A DNA stretch of 11,956 nucleotides from Phascolarctobacterium succinatutens CAG:287 (GCF_000434895.1 NZ_FR892829.1:28741-40696); one strand, 5' to 3'; positions 1-6,489 are shown, counted from the first letter of the stretch. Notes: generated by a model not told the origin, from the letters alone. Numbers and translations are program-made.

Positions 1-6
1 AAACAC

Positions 7-27
7 CCGCCGTGAGGCGGTTCTTTT
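7..27 (+). terminator. Intrinsic terminator of an off-window gene
   Basis: CCGCC (7-11), a GTGA loop and GGCGG (16-20) form a perfect 5-bp GC stem followed by TTCTTTT. It probably ends a plus-strand gene lying left of the window. The stem is short, so confidence is moderate. Confidence 0.5.
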
Positions 28-49
28 GCGTTTGGGTGGGGGAATTAGG

Positions 50-97
50 CTCTCCTATGTGAGAGCTGGCGCCCGGTAGGGCGACTGAGAGGGGATT
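50..97 (+). repeat. REP-like hairpin repeat, plus orientation
   Basis: This stretch carries two small hairpins: CTCTC (50-54) with GAGAG (61-65), and CGCCC (70-74) with GGGCG (79-83). The core GAGCTGGC...GTA...GACTGAG is seen again at 6113-6142, so this is a dispersed element and not a gene. The copy at 135-184 is a related unit in the opposite orientation, so the two face each other. Confidence 0.6.
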
Positions 98-134
98 GTT
101 GTTTATAAACTTACTAATAGCATATGTATGATGG

Positions 135-184
135 ACCCCTCTCCGTCATCGCTACGCGATGGCACCTCTCTCCAAGGAGAGGCT
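135..184 (-). repeat. REP-like hairpin repeat, minus orientation
   Basis: There are two perfect hairpins: CATCGC (147-152) with GCGATG (156-161), and CTCTCC (168-173) with GGAGAG (176-181). The layout (C-run, CTCCG, variable hairpin, CACCT, pyrimidine/purine hairpin) matches the units at 220-269 and 312-360. The three form a loose same-orientation array. The short open frame across 159-365 is only repeat translation. Confidence 0.6.
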
Positions 185-219
185 TGTTTTTCTTTCTAAA
201 GCCTTAGCTGCTTACATAA

Positions 220-269
220 CCCTTCCGTCTGCTCGCAAGGCTCGCAGCCACCTCCCCTTTCAGGGGAGA
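220..269 (-). repeat. REP-like hairpin repeat, minus orientation
   Basis: The unit starts CCCTTCCG and contains CTCCCC (252-257) pairing with GGGGAG (263-268). It has the same overall layout as the units at 135-184 and 312-360 but a different central sequence, as expected of a diverged dispersed repeat. Confidence 0.5.
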
Positions 270-311
270 TATGATGGTATTACGAACTTTTATATGCTCC
301 CAACGTTGCAG

Positions 312-441
312 CCCCCTTCCGCCTCACTGCGTTCGGCACCTTCCCCAAGGGGCAGGCAAGACTAATAGCTTTCCCTTAACCTTCATTAGCACGTTCTTGG
401 TTCCCCCTTGGGGGAACTGTCGCGTTAGCGACTAAAGGGGG
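312..441 (-). repeat. 130-bp composite repeat, left copy (inverted)
   Basis: Read on the minus strand, this is a 130-bp unit starting CCCCCTTTAGTCGC and ending GGCGGAAGGGGG. It contains a GTCGC/GCGAC hairpin, a GTTCCCCC/GGGGGAAC hairpin and the 49-nt REP core (312-360). The element at 5600-5729 has the same length in the opposite orientation and, by my hand alignment, differs at about 9 of 130 positions. The ends form a short terminal inverted repeat (CCCCCTT/AAGGGGG). No coding capacity is visible. It could be a MITE-like or REPIN-like element. Confidence 0.75.
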
Positions 442-539
442 AATCACTGAAGCAAATGAGAAGTTGGCTAGAAATATAACCTAAAATTTTCTCTCCAACC
501 TCCCCAAAAATCAAAAATATCCCCAAAATCCCCCCTCCT
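442..539. other. Gene-free AT- and C-rich spacer
   Basis: Between the left repeat and the first promoter lies about 100 nt of AT-rich sequence with C-runs. I see no convincing hairpin, promoter or reading frame in it. Confidence 0.5.
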
Positions 540-594
540 CCTACCCGAAATCACCCTTTCGGGTGGGGCGCTTTTGCTTTTTTTAGGCTACACT
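540..594 (+). promoter_or_regulatory. Palindrome-GGGCGC-TACACT promoter, copy 1
   Basis: ACCCGAAA (543-550) and TTTCGGGT (557-564) form a perfect 8-6-8 palindrome, extendable to an 11-bp stem (540-550/557-567). GGGCGC (566-571) sits exactly 17 nt before a TACACT box (589-594), and a T-tract (578-584) fills the spacer. The palindrome centre is at about -47.5 if transcription starts near 601. Three other copies share this exact geometry. The hairpin plus T-tract could also act as a terminator, but no gene is visible immediately upstream. The -35-like GGGCGC does not match the sigma-70 consensus. Confidence 0.65.
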
Positions 595-647
595 ATAGGT
601 GTAAATAATCAGCTGCAAAGCAGGCAGCAGGAAGCGGAGGGATTGAT

Positions 648-1781
648 ATGCTGAAAGAAAGCTGGAAAAACATTTTGCTGGGAGCATTACTGCTTACCGG
701 ATTGACAATGCTCCTGGGCAGTGACAGCTCCGACAAAAAAGCAGACCCGCTGCTCGCTATGCCTAAGGCAGAAGCCGCCGCTATGCCTGCCTACGAGCAG
801 GAATATATGAAAATCGTGGCTGGTGTCTGCGATTATTTGACCAAGGGTAATACTGCCGGACTGCCGGCGCAGGGACTGACAGGCTTTGAGGAGCTGGAGG
901 GCCATAATGATCCCGGTCAGGGTGTAAGCAGTGTCGGCTATACGCTGCAGGATATCAATAATGATAAGGTGCCGGAGCTGATTTTTGGCCAGATTGATTA
1001 TCCTGAGGGCAAGGGCTATTATGGACGGGATATCTATGCTATCTATACCTTTGTGGATGGTAAGATAAAATTTGTTGACGAGGGCTGGTCGCACAGCCGT
1101 CTGCGTCTGCTTCCTCAAGATATGCTGAGCAAGCGTACCTGTATCGACGATAACGATATGGAATGGGTGCTGGAAATGAAGGATTTGCTGCGGGATGGCA
1201 GTCTGCGTCAGGGACAAACCTTCTATACCAAGGTTGAGGATGGCAGATGTAATGTTTACCGAAAATATTTAGATGTAAATGATATCTTTGTTACCCAAAA
1301 AACCTCCATGTACTTTGACGATATGATGAATATTGACCTTGGTGCCCAAAAGCTCGAGCTTTTACCGCTTGCGGAATACAGCAGCCGTGGCTTTAAGGGA
1401 CTGGTAATGCAGCACCTTAAATGCATGGGCTTGCATGAGCTGCAGGATAATAGGGTAGATTTTTCCGCATATGAGCATGTTTATGTGGATAATCCCTCTC
1501 AGGGAGCAGAAGTGTTGTTTAGCAGCAATACTTCTCTGGCGAGCTTTGAAGTGCTGGATTTGCAGGGTGATAGCAGCAGAGTTATCTACAGCAAAGGACT
1601 GCTGAAACCGGAAGAAAAGCTGGTACTGCATCTGGAAAGCTTTGAAACTGATCCTGAGCTAAGCTATGAAACTGTTATCAAGAACGGTATCTGCTTCAGG
1701 GACGACACCGGCAGCCTGCGCAAGTTTGCGATTCGGGCGAAGGTTATGGACGGCAGTGTTTATCTGGAGGAGATTGATTAA
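648..1781 (+). CDS. Exported protein with DINNDKVPEL loop; lipobox cysteine lost
   Basis: This 377-residue protein is of unknown function and paralogous to the lipoprotein at 3086-4225. The start is set by GGAGG (636-640), 7 nt upstream. Residues 5-24 are a hydrophobic signal segment. Where the paralogue has LLNGC, this protein has LLGS, so the lipid-accepting cysteine is absent and the protein is probably not lipidated. Residues 102-111 read DINNDKVPEL, which resembles the Asp/Asn-rich calcium-binding loops of dockerin, EF-hand and FG-GAP-like proteins. The strongest identity to the paralogue is over residues 98-147. Residues 279-377 form a C-terminal module shared with the genes at 3086 and 4289 (YSKGLL, EKLVLHLES, NGI.F.D, DGS.YL.EID). 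It is followed 60 nt later by the nucleoside hydrolase gene, with no terminator between, so the two are probably cotranscribed. I am sure of the gene but not of its role. Confidence 0.85.
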   Translation: MLKESWKNILLGALLLTGLTMLLGSDSSDKKADPLLAMPKAEAAAMPAYEQEYMKIVAGVCDYLTKGNTAGLPAQGLTGFEELEGHNDPGQGVSSVGYTLQDINNDKVPELIFGQIDYPEGKGYYGRDIYAIYTFVDGKIKFVDEGWSHSRLRLLPQDMLSKRTCIDDNDMEWVLEMKDLLRDGSLRQGQTFYTKVEDGRCNVYRKYLDVNDIFVTQKTSMYFDDMMNIDLGAQKLELLPLAEYSSRGFKGLVMQHLKCMGLHELQDNRVDFSAYEHVYVDNPSQGAEVLFSSNTSLASFEVLDLQGDSSRVIYSKGLLKPEEKLVLHLESFETDPELSYETVIKNGICFRDDTGSLRKFAIRAKVMDGSVYLEEID

Positions 1782-1841
1782 GGTAAAATCTGCATTTTGT
1801 GCGGAAATTTATAGAATTAGGGATTTTAGGAGGTAATGAAT

Positions 1842-2948
1842 ATGAAAATGAAAAAATTAACTAGCTTATGTGGTTGCCTGCTGCTTTCCATGTGCATGGG
1901 CGTTGGTGCTATGACTGCTCCGCTGTCTGCCGAGGCTGCAGCACGCGAAAAGGTTATTCTGGATGCAGATATGGTGGATTTGTTTGATGACGGCATCGCT
2001 ATGATGATGCTTGCCGAATCTCCCAAAATGGATTTGAAGGGTGTTACCATCGTTATCGGCAATACCTGGGTTGAAACCGGTACCGCTTCTGCTATCCGTC
2101 AGCTGGAGGGCATCGGCCGCACCGATATCCCTGTATATATGGGCGTTAATGAAACCGTTCGCAAGGACCGTTTCACTAACATGAAGAAAGAAAAACGCAT
2201 TTACGGCCGTGGCCATGACTCCCATCTGGGCGCTGCAGGCTATCCTCAGCCGGCATCCTGGCAGGCTGAATACCGCAAAAATTATAATGATGAGCCTGTT
2301 ATGAACCCGCAAAAGGAACATGCTGCTGATTTCATCATTGATACTATCAAAAAGCATCCTGGCGAAGTAACCATCGTTGCTATCGGCAGCGGTGCTAACC
2401 TGGCAGCTGCTCTGGACAAGGCTCCGGAAATCGCTCCGCTGGCTAAACGCGTTGTTTATATGGCAGGCGCTTTCTTCTGCGAAGGCAACGTAATGCCGAC
2501 CTCCGAGTTCAACGTTTGGATTGATCCGGAAACCGCTAAAAAGGCTTACCGCGCTCCCTGGAAGGAGCAAATCTTCCTGCCGCTGGATGTTTGCAGCAAG
2601 GAACTGATGAGCCACAATGATTTTAAGGATCTGGAAAGCCGCATTAAGAGCGACCGCTTCAAGGCTATGTGGGAAAGCCACTATGCTACCCCGATGTTCC
2701 GCAAGGATCCGTCCTTCAAGAACTACATTTGGGACGTTCTGGCAGCAGCAGTTGCTATTGATCCGTCCGTAATTCTCGAATCCGAAACTCTGCCGATTGA
2801 TGTTGATGACCAATACGGCTACGGCTACGGCCAGACTATGGGCTTCCGCGGTGCAGCTCCTGAGGGTGCTCAGAACGCGAAGATTGTTTACGCTGTAGAC
2901 CGCGCTAAGGTTTGGAAGATGGTTGAAGATGTATTTAACAAGCTGTAA
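1842..2948 (+). CDS. Exported inosine/uridine-type nucleoside hydrolase
   Basis: The protein probably hydrolyses the N-glycosidic bond of ribonucleosides to release base and ribose outside the cytoplasm. The start at 1842 gives 368 residues and sits 7 nt after AGGAGGT (1828-1834); the ATG at 1836 is too close to it. Residues 4-34 look like a signal peptide ending in an Ala-rich cleavage site near AEA. Family motifs are in order. DADMVDLFDD (41-50) is the Asp-rich Ca/ribose site, in the DxDMxxDxDD form. VAIGSGANLAAAL (179-191) follows, then MAGAF...EFNVWIDPETA (208-232), LPLDV (246-250) and IWDVLAAAVAIDP (296-308). The HD of classical nucleoside hydrolases appears as WD (297-298). Length is slightly above the usual 310-330 because of the signal peptide. 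It is the second gene of a unit with 648-1781 and is followed by a strong hairpin. Its codons (CGC, GGC, ATC) look more biased than those of the small unknown genes. Confidence 0.9.
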   Translation: MKMKKLTSLCGCLLLSMCMGVGAMTAPLSAEAAAREKVILDADMVDLFDDGIAMMMLAESPKMDLKGVTIVIGNTWVETGTASAIRQLEGIGRTDIPVYMGVNETVRKDRFTNMKKEKRIYGRGHDSHLGAAGYPQPASWQAEYRKNYNDEPVMNPQKEHAADFIIDTIKKHPGEVTIVAIGSGANLAAALDKAPEIAPLAKRVVYMAGAFFCEGNVMPTSEFNVWIDPETAKKAYRAPWKEQIFLPLDVCSKELMSHNDFKDLESRIKSDRFKAMWESHYATPMFRKDPSFKNYIWDVLAAAVAIDPSVILESETLPIDVDDQYGYGYGQTMGFRGAAPEGAQNAKIVYAVDRAKVWKMVEDVFNKL

Positions 2949-2973
2949 GCGATAAATTTATGATTTAAAGCTT

Positions 2974-3032
2974 GCGCCCTACCCGAATTTGCTGTTTCGG
3001 GTAGGGCGCTTTAGTTTTTTTTAGGGTACAAT
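2974..3032 (+). promoter_or_regulatory. Palindrome-GGGCGC-TACAAT promoter, copy 2 (also terminator-like)
   Basis: A perfect 14-bp stem (2974-2987/2996-3009) contains the shared palindrome ACCCGAA...TTCGGGT. GGGCGC (3004-3009) lies 17 nt before TACAAT (3027-3032), and the palindrome end is 25 nt before the -10, as in the other copies. Eight T residues (3015-3022) follow the stem, and it begins 25 nt after the nucleoside hydrolase stop codon. This copy therefore looks like both an intrinsic terminator for the upstream gene and the promoter/operator of the lipoprotein gene at 3086. Confidence 0.7.
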
Positions 3033-3085
3033 ATAGGTATAAAAGATTAGCTGCAAAGCAGGCAGCGGGAAGCGGAGGGATGGAG

Positions 3086-4225
3086 ATGTTGAAGAAAAGC
3101 TGTAAAAATGTCCTGGTAGGAGCAACGCTGCTGGCTTCCTTGGCAATGCTGCTGAATGGCTGTGGTTCGGATAAGCAGGCGGCGGCAACGCAGCCCAAGG
3201 CCACGAAGGTGGAGGAAGCAGCTGCGGCTGTGGCGAAGGTGCCTGCCTATGAGCGTGAATACGGCAAGCTGGTGGAGGGTATCTATAATTTTGTGAATGA
3301 TGGCAATATGGATAAGGTGCCGCAGCAGGGCATGACCGGAATTTATGAGCTGCGGGACCGTATGGGTTACGTTGATGCGTTGAACATGCTTGGTTATACG
3401 CTGCAGGATATCAATAATGACAAGGTGCCGGAGCTGATTTTTGCTATTTTGGATAACGAAAAGCAGGGCAAGGGCTATTATGGCAAGGATATCTATGCTA
3501 TCTATACCTTTGTGGACGGCAAAATAAAATTTGTTGATGAGGGCTGGGCACGCAGCAATATTAAGCTGTTGGCGAACAATATGTTGCTGACACGCGGCAA
3601 CAGCAGTAATACAGACTATGTGCTGGTGCTGAAGGATTTGCTGCCGAACGGCAATAAAAGATGCATTGATATGTACTTTACCCGTTCGAAGAGCAATAAT
3701 GAACCGGGTCTTGATGTTTATCGCAACGATGTGGGCAGAGCTGATGCTGCTGTTTCGCAAAAGACTAATATGACTGCGGATGATTTCTTTGATATGGGCG
3801 CAGAGATGGCCGGTGACAGCGTGAAGCTTGAGCTGCTGCCGTTGAAGGAATATAAGCAGAGAGGCTTTAAGGGCCTGGCAATGCAGTATCTGGAATGCAT
3901 GGGCGTACATGAGCTGCAGGATGCAAAGTTTGATCTTTCCAAGTACGAGCAGGTTTCCGTGCCTAATCCCTTTAAGGGTGCGGATGTAATTTTCCGCAGT
4001 ACGAAAAATCTGGAAGAGTTCCGCCTGCTGGAGCTTGCTTCCGGCAAGAGCGTTTACAGCAAGGATTTGCTGATGGCTGATGAAAAGCTGGTGCTGCATC
4101 TGGAGAGCTTGGAAACTATTCCCAAGAACGGTATCAGCTTTAAGGATGATGCAGGCAGGGAGCGCAGGTTTGCGATTCTGCAAAGCGGTAAGGACGGCAG
4201 TATTTATCTGCAGGAGATTGATTAA
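3086..4225 (+). CDS. Lipoprotein with DINNDKVPEL loop, paralogue of 648-1781
   Basis: This 379-residue lipoprotein is of unknown function. The start at 3086 lies 6 nt after GGAGGG (3074-3079) and aligns with the start of its paralogue; the ATG at 3080 touches that Shine-Dalgarno sequence. Residues 1-25 are a lipoprotein signal peptide with lipobox LLNGC (Cys26), so the mature protein is probably membrane-anchored. An Ala/Lys/Glu-rich linker spans 30-52. DINNDKVPEL (108-117) is a calcium-loop-like motif inside a region almost identical to the paralogue (GYTLQDINNDKVPELIF, then GKGYYG.DIYAIYTFVDGKIKFVDEGW). Residues about 289-379 are the shared C-terminal module. It leads a likely operon with the genes at 4289 and 4773. 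A tandem duplication with the 648 gene is evident because promoter and leader are also duplicated. Confidence 0.88.
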   Translation: MLKKSCKNVLVGATLLASLAMLLNGCGSDKQAAATQPKATKVEEAAAAVAKVPAYEREYGKLVEGIYNFVNDGNMDKVPQQGMTGIYELRDRMGYVDALNMLGYTLQDINNDKVPELIFAILDNEKQGKGYYGKDIYAIYTFVDGKIKFVDEGWARSNIKLLANNMLLTRGNSSNTDYVLVLKDLLPNGNKRCIDMYFTRSKSNNEPGLDVYRNDVGRADAAVSQKTNMTADDFFDMGAEMAGDSVKLELLPLKEYKQRGFKGLAMQYLECMGVHELQDAKFDLSKYEQVSVPNPFKGADVIFRSTKNLEEFRLLELASGKSVYSKDLLMADEKLVLHLESLETIPKNGISFKDDAGRERRFAILQSGKDGSIYLQEID

Positions 4226-4288
4226 GGTGTAACGCCTGAAGAGGGCTTAATTTAAGAGAAGATGTAAAAAACTATGGAGGTGTTTTTT

Positions 4289-4762
4289 ATGCGTAAAAGA
4301 TTTTTAGGTGCAATGTTATTGGCACTGGGTATCGGCTTGTTTGGCGGTTGGGGCAGTGCTCAGGCCAACAGTGTGCCGGAGCCTACGCAAAGCATGCTGC
4401 ATGTGTGCTGGCTGAAGGATGCTCATGTTAATCCTGCGGCCTGCGAGGTTGTGCGGATGCCGGATGCTTTTGAGCCGGCGAAGGCTGTGGTAACAAGCTC
4501 GGTGGATTTCCCTGATTTTCAGGTTGTAGCGCTGGATTTGCGTGAAGTGAGTGCTGAGGGTTATCCTGTTTTTAACGTGCAGTCTATTTATTATAAGGAT
4601 TTGCTGCGTGCGACGGAGCCGATTATTATTGTGATGCGTGATTCCGAGTCTTTTCCGCGCAACGGTATTGCAGTGCGCGATTCTTTGGGCAGGGAGCGTG
4701 TTTTCGGTATTGCTATCAGCGGTGAGGACGGAAGCTTGCTGCTGAGCGAGGTTGATAGATAG
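4289..4762 (+). CDS. Small secreted protein consisting mainly of the shared C-terminal module
   Basis: This is a 157-residue protein of unknown function. The start at 4289 is set by GGAGGTG (4276-4282), 6 nt upstream; the ATG at 4274 overlaps that site. Residues 1-26 are a signal peptide with a likely cleavage after AQA. The rest has a short unique stretch (27-70) and then a module (about 74-155) that aligns with the C-termini of the genes at 648 and 3086: YYKDLLRATE, IVMRDSESFPRNGIAVRDSLGRER, FGI, then DGSLLLSEVD. It thus looks like a stand-alone secreted version of the domain. It sits 63 nt after the lipoprotein gene and 10 nt before the next start, so an operon is likely. It could be a fold-sharing partner or competitor of the two larger proteins, but this is inference. 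Confidence 0.82.
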   Translation: MRKRFLGAMLLALGIGLFGGWGSAQANSVPEPTQSMLHVCWLKDAHVNPAACEVVRMPDAFEPAKAVVTSSVDFPDFQVVALDLREVSAEGYPVFNVQSIYYKDLLRATEPIIIVMRDSESFPRNGIAVRDSLGRERVFGIAISGEDGSLLLSEVDR

Positions 4763-4772
4763 AGGTGTGGCG

Positions 4773-5528
4773 ATGAAGAAATTATTTAGCTTGCTGATGT
4801 TCTGCCTGCTGCTGCTTGTCAGCGCAACAGCAATGGCAGCGTCTTATGCTTATGGTGCGTATTCGTATATGCGTTATGGTGCGAATGGCAGGGATAATGC
4901 TTCTTTGCATCTGATTTATACGCAGTCCGGCATTTTTGCTTCTGTTGTTACTTATGATTTGCAGGACGGTAATGCGCCGATGTTTAAGGGCGTGGGTATG
5001 CTGGAGAACGGTGCGCTGGTATTGGAGGATTATTCTTTTGATGTGGGCCGTCATGGTGAGGATACACGTTATTTTGGTTATGGCTCTCAGCCGCTTGTTT
5101 GCGAGGCTAGAGTGCAAGAGGGTAAGCAGGTTGTGCTGCTGCCGACGGTTGATGCACGTGAGATGGGGATTACTAAGGTGAGTGAGCCTGATATCGGCGG
5201 TACTTATAGGTTTGAGGGAATGCAGGCGGAAGAGGATTATACTATGGCGCTGTATTTTCTGCGTAAGCTGAATGTGAAGAATACCGGTTTGGATTTGAGC
5301 AGTAAGGATTATTGGTTTGGCTATGGCAGTCGTTTTGCCGAGGATCCGAACAGCGTTTTTAATTCGTATCTGCCGCAGGAGTACGGCGATTATTTTGGGA
5401 TTTATGTTTATAATAAGAATGATGAGCTGGTTATGACTTATTATGTGCATCCGAATTTGTGGGATGCTTATAGTGTGACAGTTGATGGTGAGATTAAGAT
5501 GTTGTGCAGCAATGATGCTATGGGTTGA
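4773..5528 (+). CDS. Secreted protein of unknown function
   Basis: This is a 251-residue protein with no recognised family. The start at 4773 follows AGAGGTG (4761-4767), which overlaps the stop of the previous gene; the in-frame TTG at 4752 lies inside that gene and is less likely. Residues 1-22 are a signal peptide (MKKLFSLL..., cleavage after AMA). The mature part is rich in Tyr and Gly, with short beta-like stretches. Residues 137-182 (PDIGGTYRF...MALYFLRKLN...DLSSKDYWFGY) weakly resemble residues 147-201 of the gene at 6709, hinting at a distant paralogue. It is the last gene of the three-gene unit and is followed 18 nt later by an intrinsic terminator. Confidence 0.8.
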   Translation: MKKLFSLLMFCLLLLVSATAMAASYAYGAYSYMRYGANGRDNASLHLIYTQSGIFASVVTYDLQDGNAPMFKGVGMLENGALVLEDYSFDVGRHGEDTRYFGYGSQPLVCEARVQEGKQVVLLPTVDAREMGITKVSEPDIGGTYRFEGMQAEEDYTMALYFLRKLNVKNTGLDLSSKDYWFGYGSRFAEDPNSVFNSYLPQEYGDYFGIYVYNKNDELVMTYYVHPNLWDAYSVTVDGEIKMLCSNDAMG

Positions 5529-5546
5529 GGCAGTGAGTTGAGTTTG

Positions 5547-5592
5547 AGGTCCTTGCGACGTAAGTTAATATTGCGGAGCAGGGGCCTTTTTT
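5547..5592 (+). terminator. Intrinsic terminator of the 3086-5528 unit
   Basis: AGGTCCTTGC (5547-5556) pairs with GCAGGGGCCT (5578-5587) over 10 bp with two G-U pairs, followed by six T residues (5587-5592). It lies 18 nt after the stop codon of the last gene. Confidence 0.8.
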
Positions 5593-5599
5593 GTAAGTG

Positions 5600-5729
5600 C
5601 CCCCTTTAGTCGCTGACGCGACAGTTCCCCCGAGGGGGAACCAAGAACGTGCTGATGAAGTTTAGCAGAAATCTATTAGTCTTGCCTGCCCCTTGGGGAA
5701 GGTGCCGAACGAAGTGAGGCGGAAGGGGG
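5600..5729 (+). repeat. 130-bp composite repeat, right copy
   Basis: It is the same 130-bp unit as 312-441 in opposite orientation, about 93% identical by hand alignment. It contains GTCGC/GCGAC and GTTCCCCC/GGGGGAAC hairpins, the conserved AACCAAGAACGTGCT stretch, a variable middle (about 5660-5673) and the 49-nt REP core (5681-5729). Most differences fall in the variable middle. Confidence 0.75.
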
Positions 5730-6027
5730 TTGTGCGTCGCAATTAACATATCGCGCTACAACGAAAAATTTTCCCGAAAATCGCTTACATAGTTTTGTTG
5801 TTCCGGAGAATGTTGTATAAAGCGATTTACGGACGGTAATTTCGTGCGGAATAACGACGAAATTGCAATAAACTCGCGCTAGGGCAAGATATTTTGCTGC
5901 AGTAGTCAGCTTAGCGCTCAAACAGCATTGCAATTTCTGTTATTCCAGGCACTCATTCCCTAAAATTTTTTTGTTTTCGCTACGATATATTAATTGCTCA
6001 ATTTAGTGTGGCGTATTACCTTTATAT

Positions 6028-6146
6028 GCTCCCTGCGTCGCAAGCGACATTAGCACGACCAACAGTTTCTCGCGGCGCGCAGCTTGCGACAAACTGGGTC
6101 TTAGCGTCAAGGGAGCTGGCATCGCCGTAGGCGATGACTGAGGGGT
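6028..6146 (+). repeat. Element with GCTCCCT/AGGGAGC ends plus hairpin repeat
   Basis: GCTCCCT (6028-6034) and AGGGAGC (6110-6116) enclose an 89-nt unit. Within it, CAGTTT...TCGC (6063-6072) can pair with GCGA...AAACTG (6086-6096). It is followed by ATCGCC (6121-6126) pairing with GGCGAT (6130-6135) in the same GAGCTGGC...GTA...GACTGAG context as 63-89. The lead-in TTTATATGCTCCC also occurs near 290-302, so this too is a dispersed family. Confidence 0.5.
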
Positions 6147-6194
6147 GTGTACACGATATATTAATTGTTCAGTTTAATCTTTGGTGATACCTTT

Positions 6195-6243
6195 CTTGCC
6201 TGCCCCTTGGGGAAGGTGCCGAGCGTAGCGAGGCGGAAGGGGG
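6195..6243 (+). repeat. REP core, plus orientation
   Basis: This 49-nt unit runs from CTTGCCTGCCCC to GCGGAAGGGGG and differs at only a few positions from 5681-5729. It is followed by the same TTGTGCGTCGCAATTAA stretch as the copy ending at 5729, showing that flanking DNA was duplicated with it. Confidence 0.7.
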
Positions 6244-6439
6244 TTGTGCGTCGCAATTAAATATCGTTTTAGTCAGTAGCAATTTTCCTATGCCTTAGGG
6301 CATAACGCAAATTTCGTGTGGAACCAGTACGAAGTGCCGCAAAACTCGCGCTATGCTAAGAGATTTTGCGATTATTTGCTAAAATTTTTATTCGCTGCAC
6401 GATATACCACTTACTCATGCTTGGTTTTTGACGAACCCT

Positions 6440-6489
6440 CTTGCCTGCCCCTTAGGGGAAGGTGCCGAGCATAGCGAGGCGGAAGGGGG
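6440..6489 (+). repeat. REP core, plus orientation
   Basis: This 50-nt copy of the REP core has one inserted A in the CCCC/GGGG loop and CATAG in place of CGTAG in the middle. Its flanks differ from the other copies. Confidence 0.7.

Noticed and set aside
135..360. Regularly spaced hairpin repeats that might be a CRISPR array
   Set aside because: The units differ in sequence and each has internal hairpins. There are no identical direct repeats with unique spacers and no cas genes.
159..365. 68-residue plus-strand open frame
   Set aside because: It runs through three hairpin repeats, has no Shine-Dalgarno sequence, and its C-terminal PSASLRSAPSPRG is translation of the REP core.
1785..1835. 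Possible promoter before the nucleoside hydrolase (TAGAAT at 1812-1817)
   Set aside because: No acceptable -35 at 16-18 nt and no shared palindrome. Cotranscription with the upstream gene is simpler.
1866..2813. 315-residue minus-strand frame antisense to the nucleoside hydrolase
   Set aside because: The plus strand carries all nucleoside hydrolase motifs in order, and the antisense frame has none.
3047..4183. Long minus-strand frame antisense to the lipoprotein gene
   Set aside because: It is a shadow of the strongly supported plus-strand gene. Its Leu/Ile/His/Gln-rich composition is typical of antisense translation.
4936..5181. 81-residue plus-strand frame inside the gene at 4773
   Set aside because: It is an alternate-frame shadow rich in Arg, Trp and Cys, without a start signal.
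5676..5933. 85-residue minus-strand open frame
   Set aside because: It ends in the same REP-core translation and covers degenerate repeat DNA. There is no ribosome binding site or protein-like pattern.
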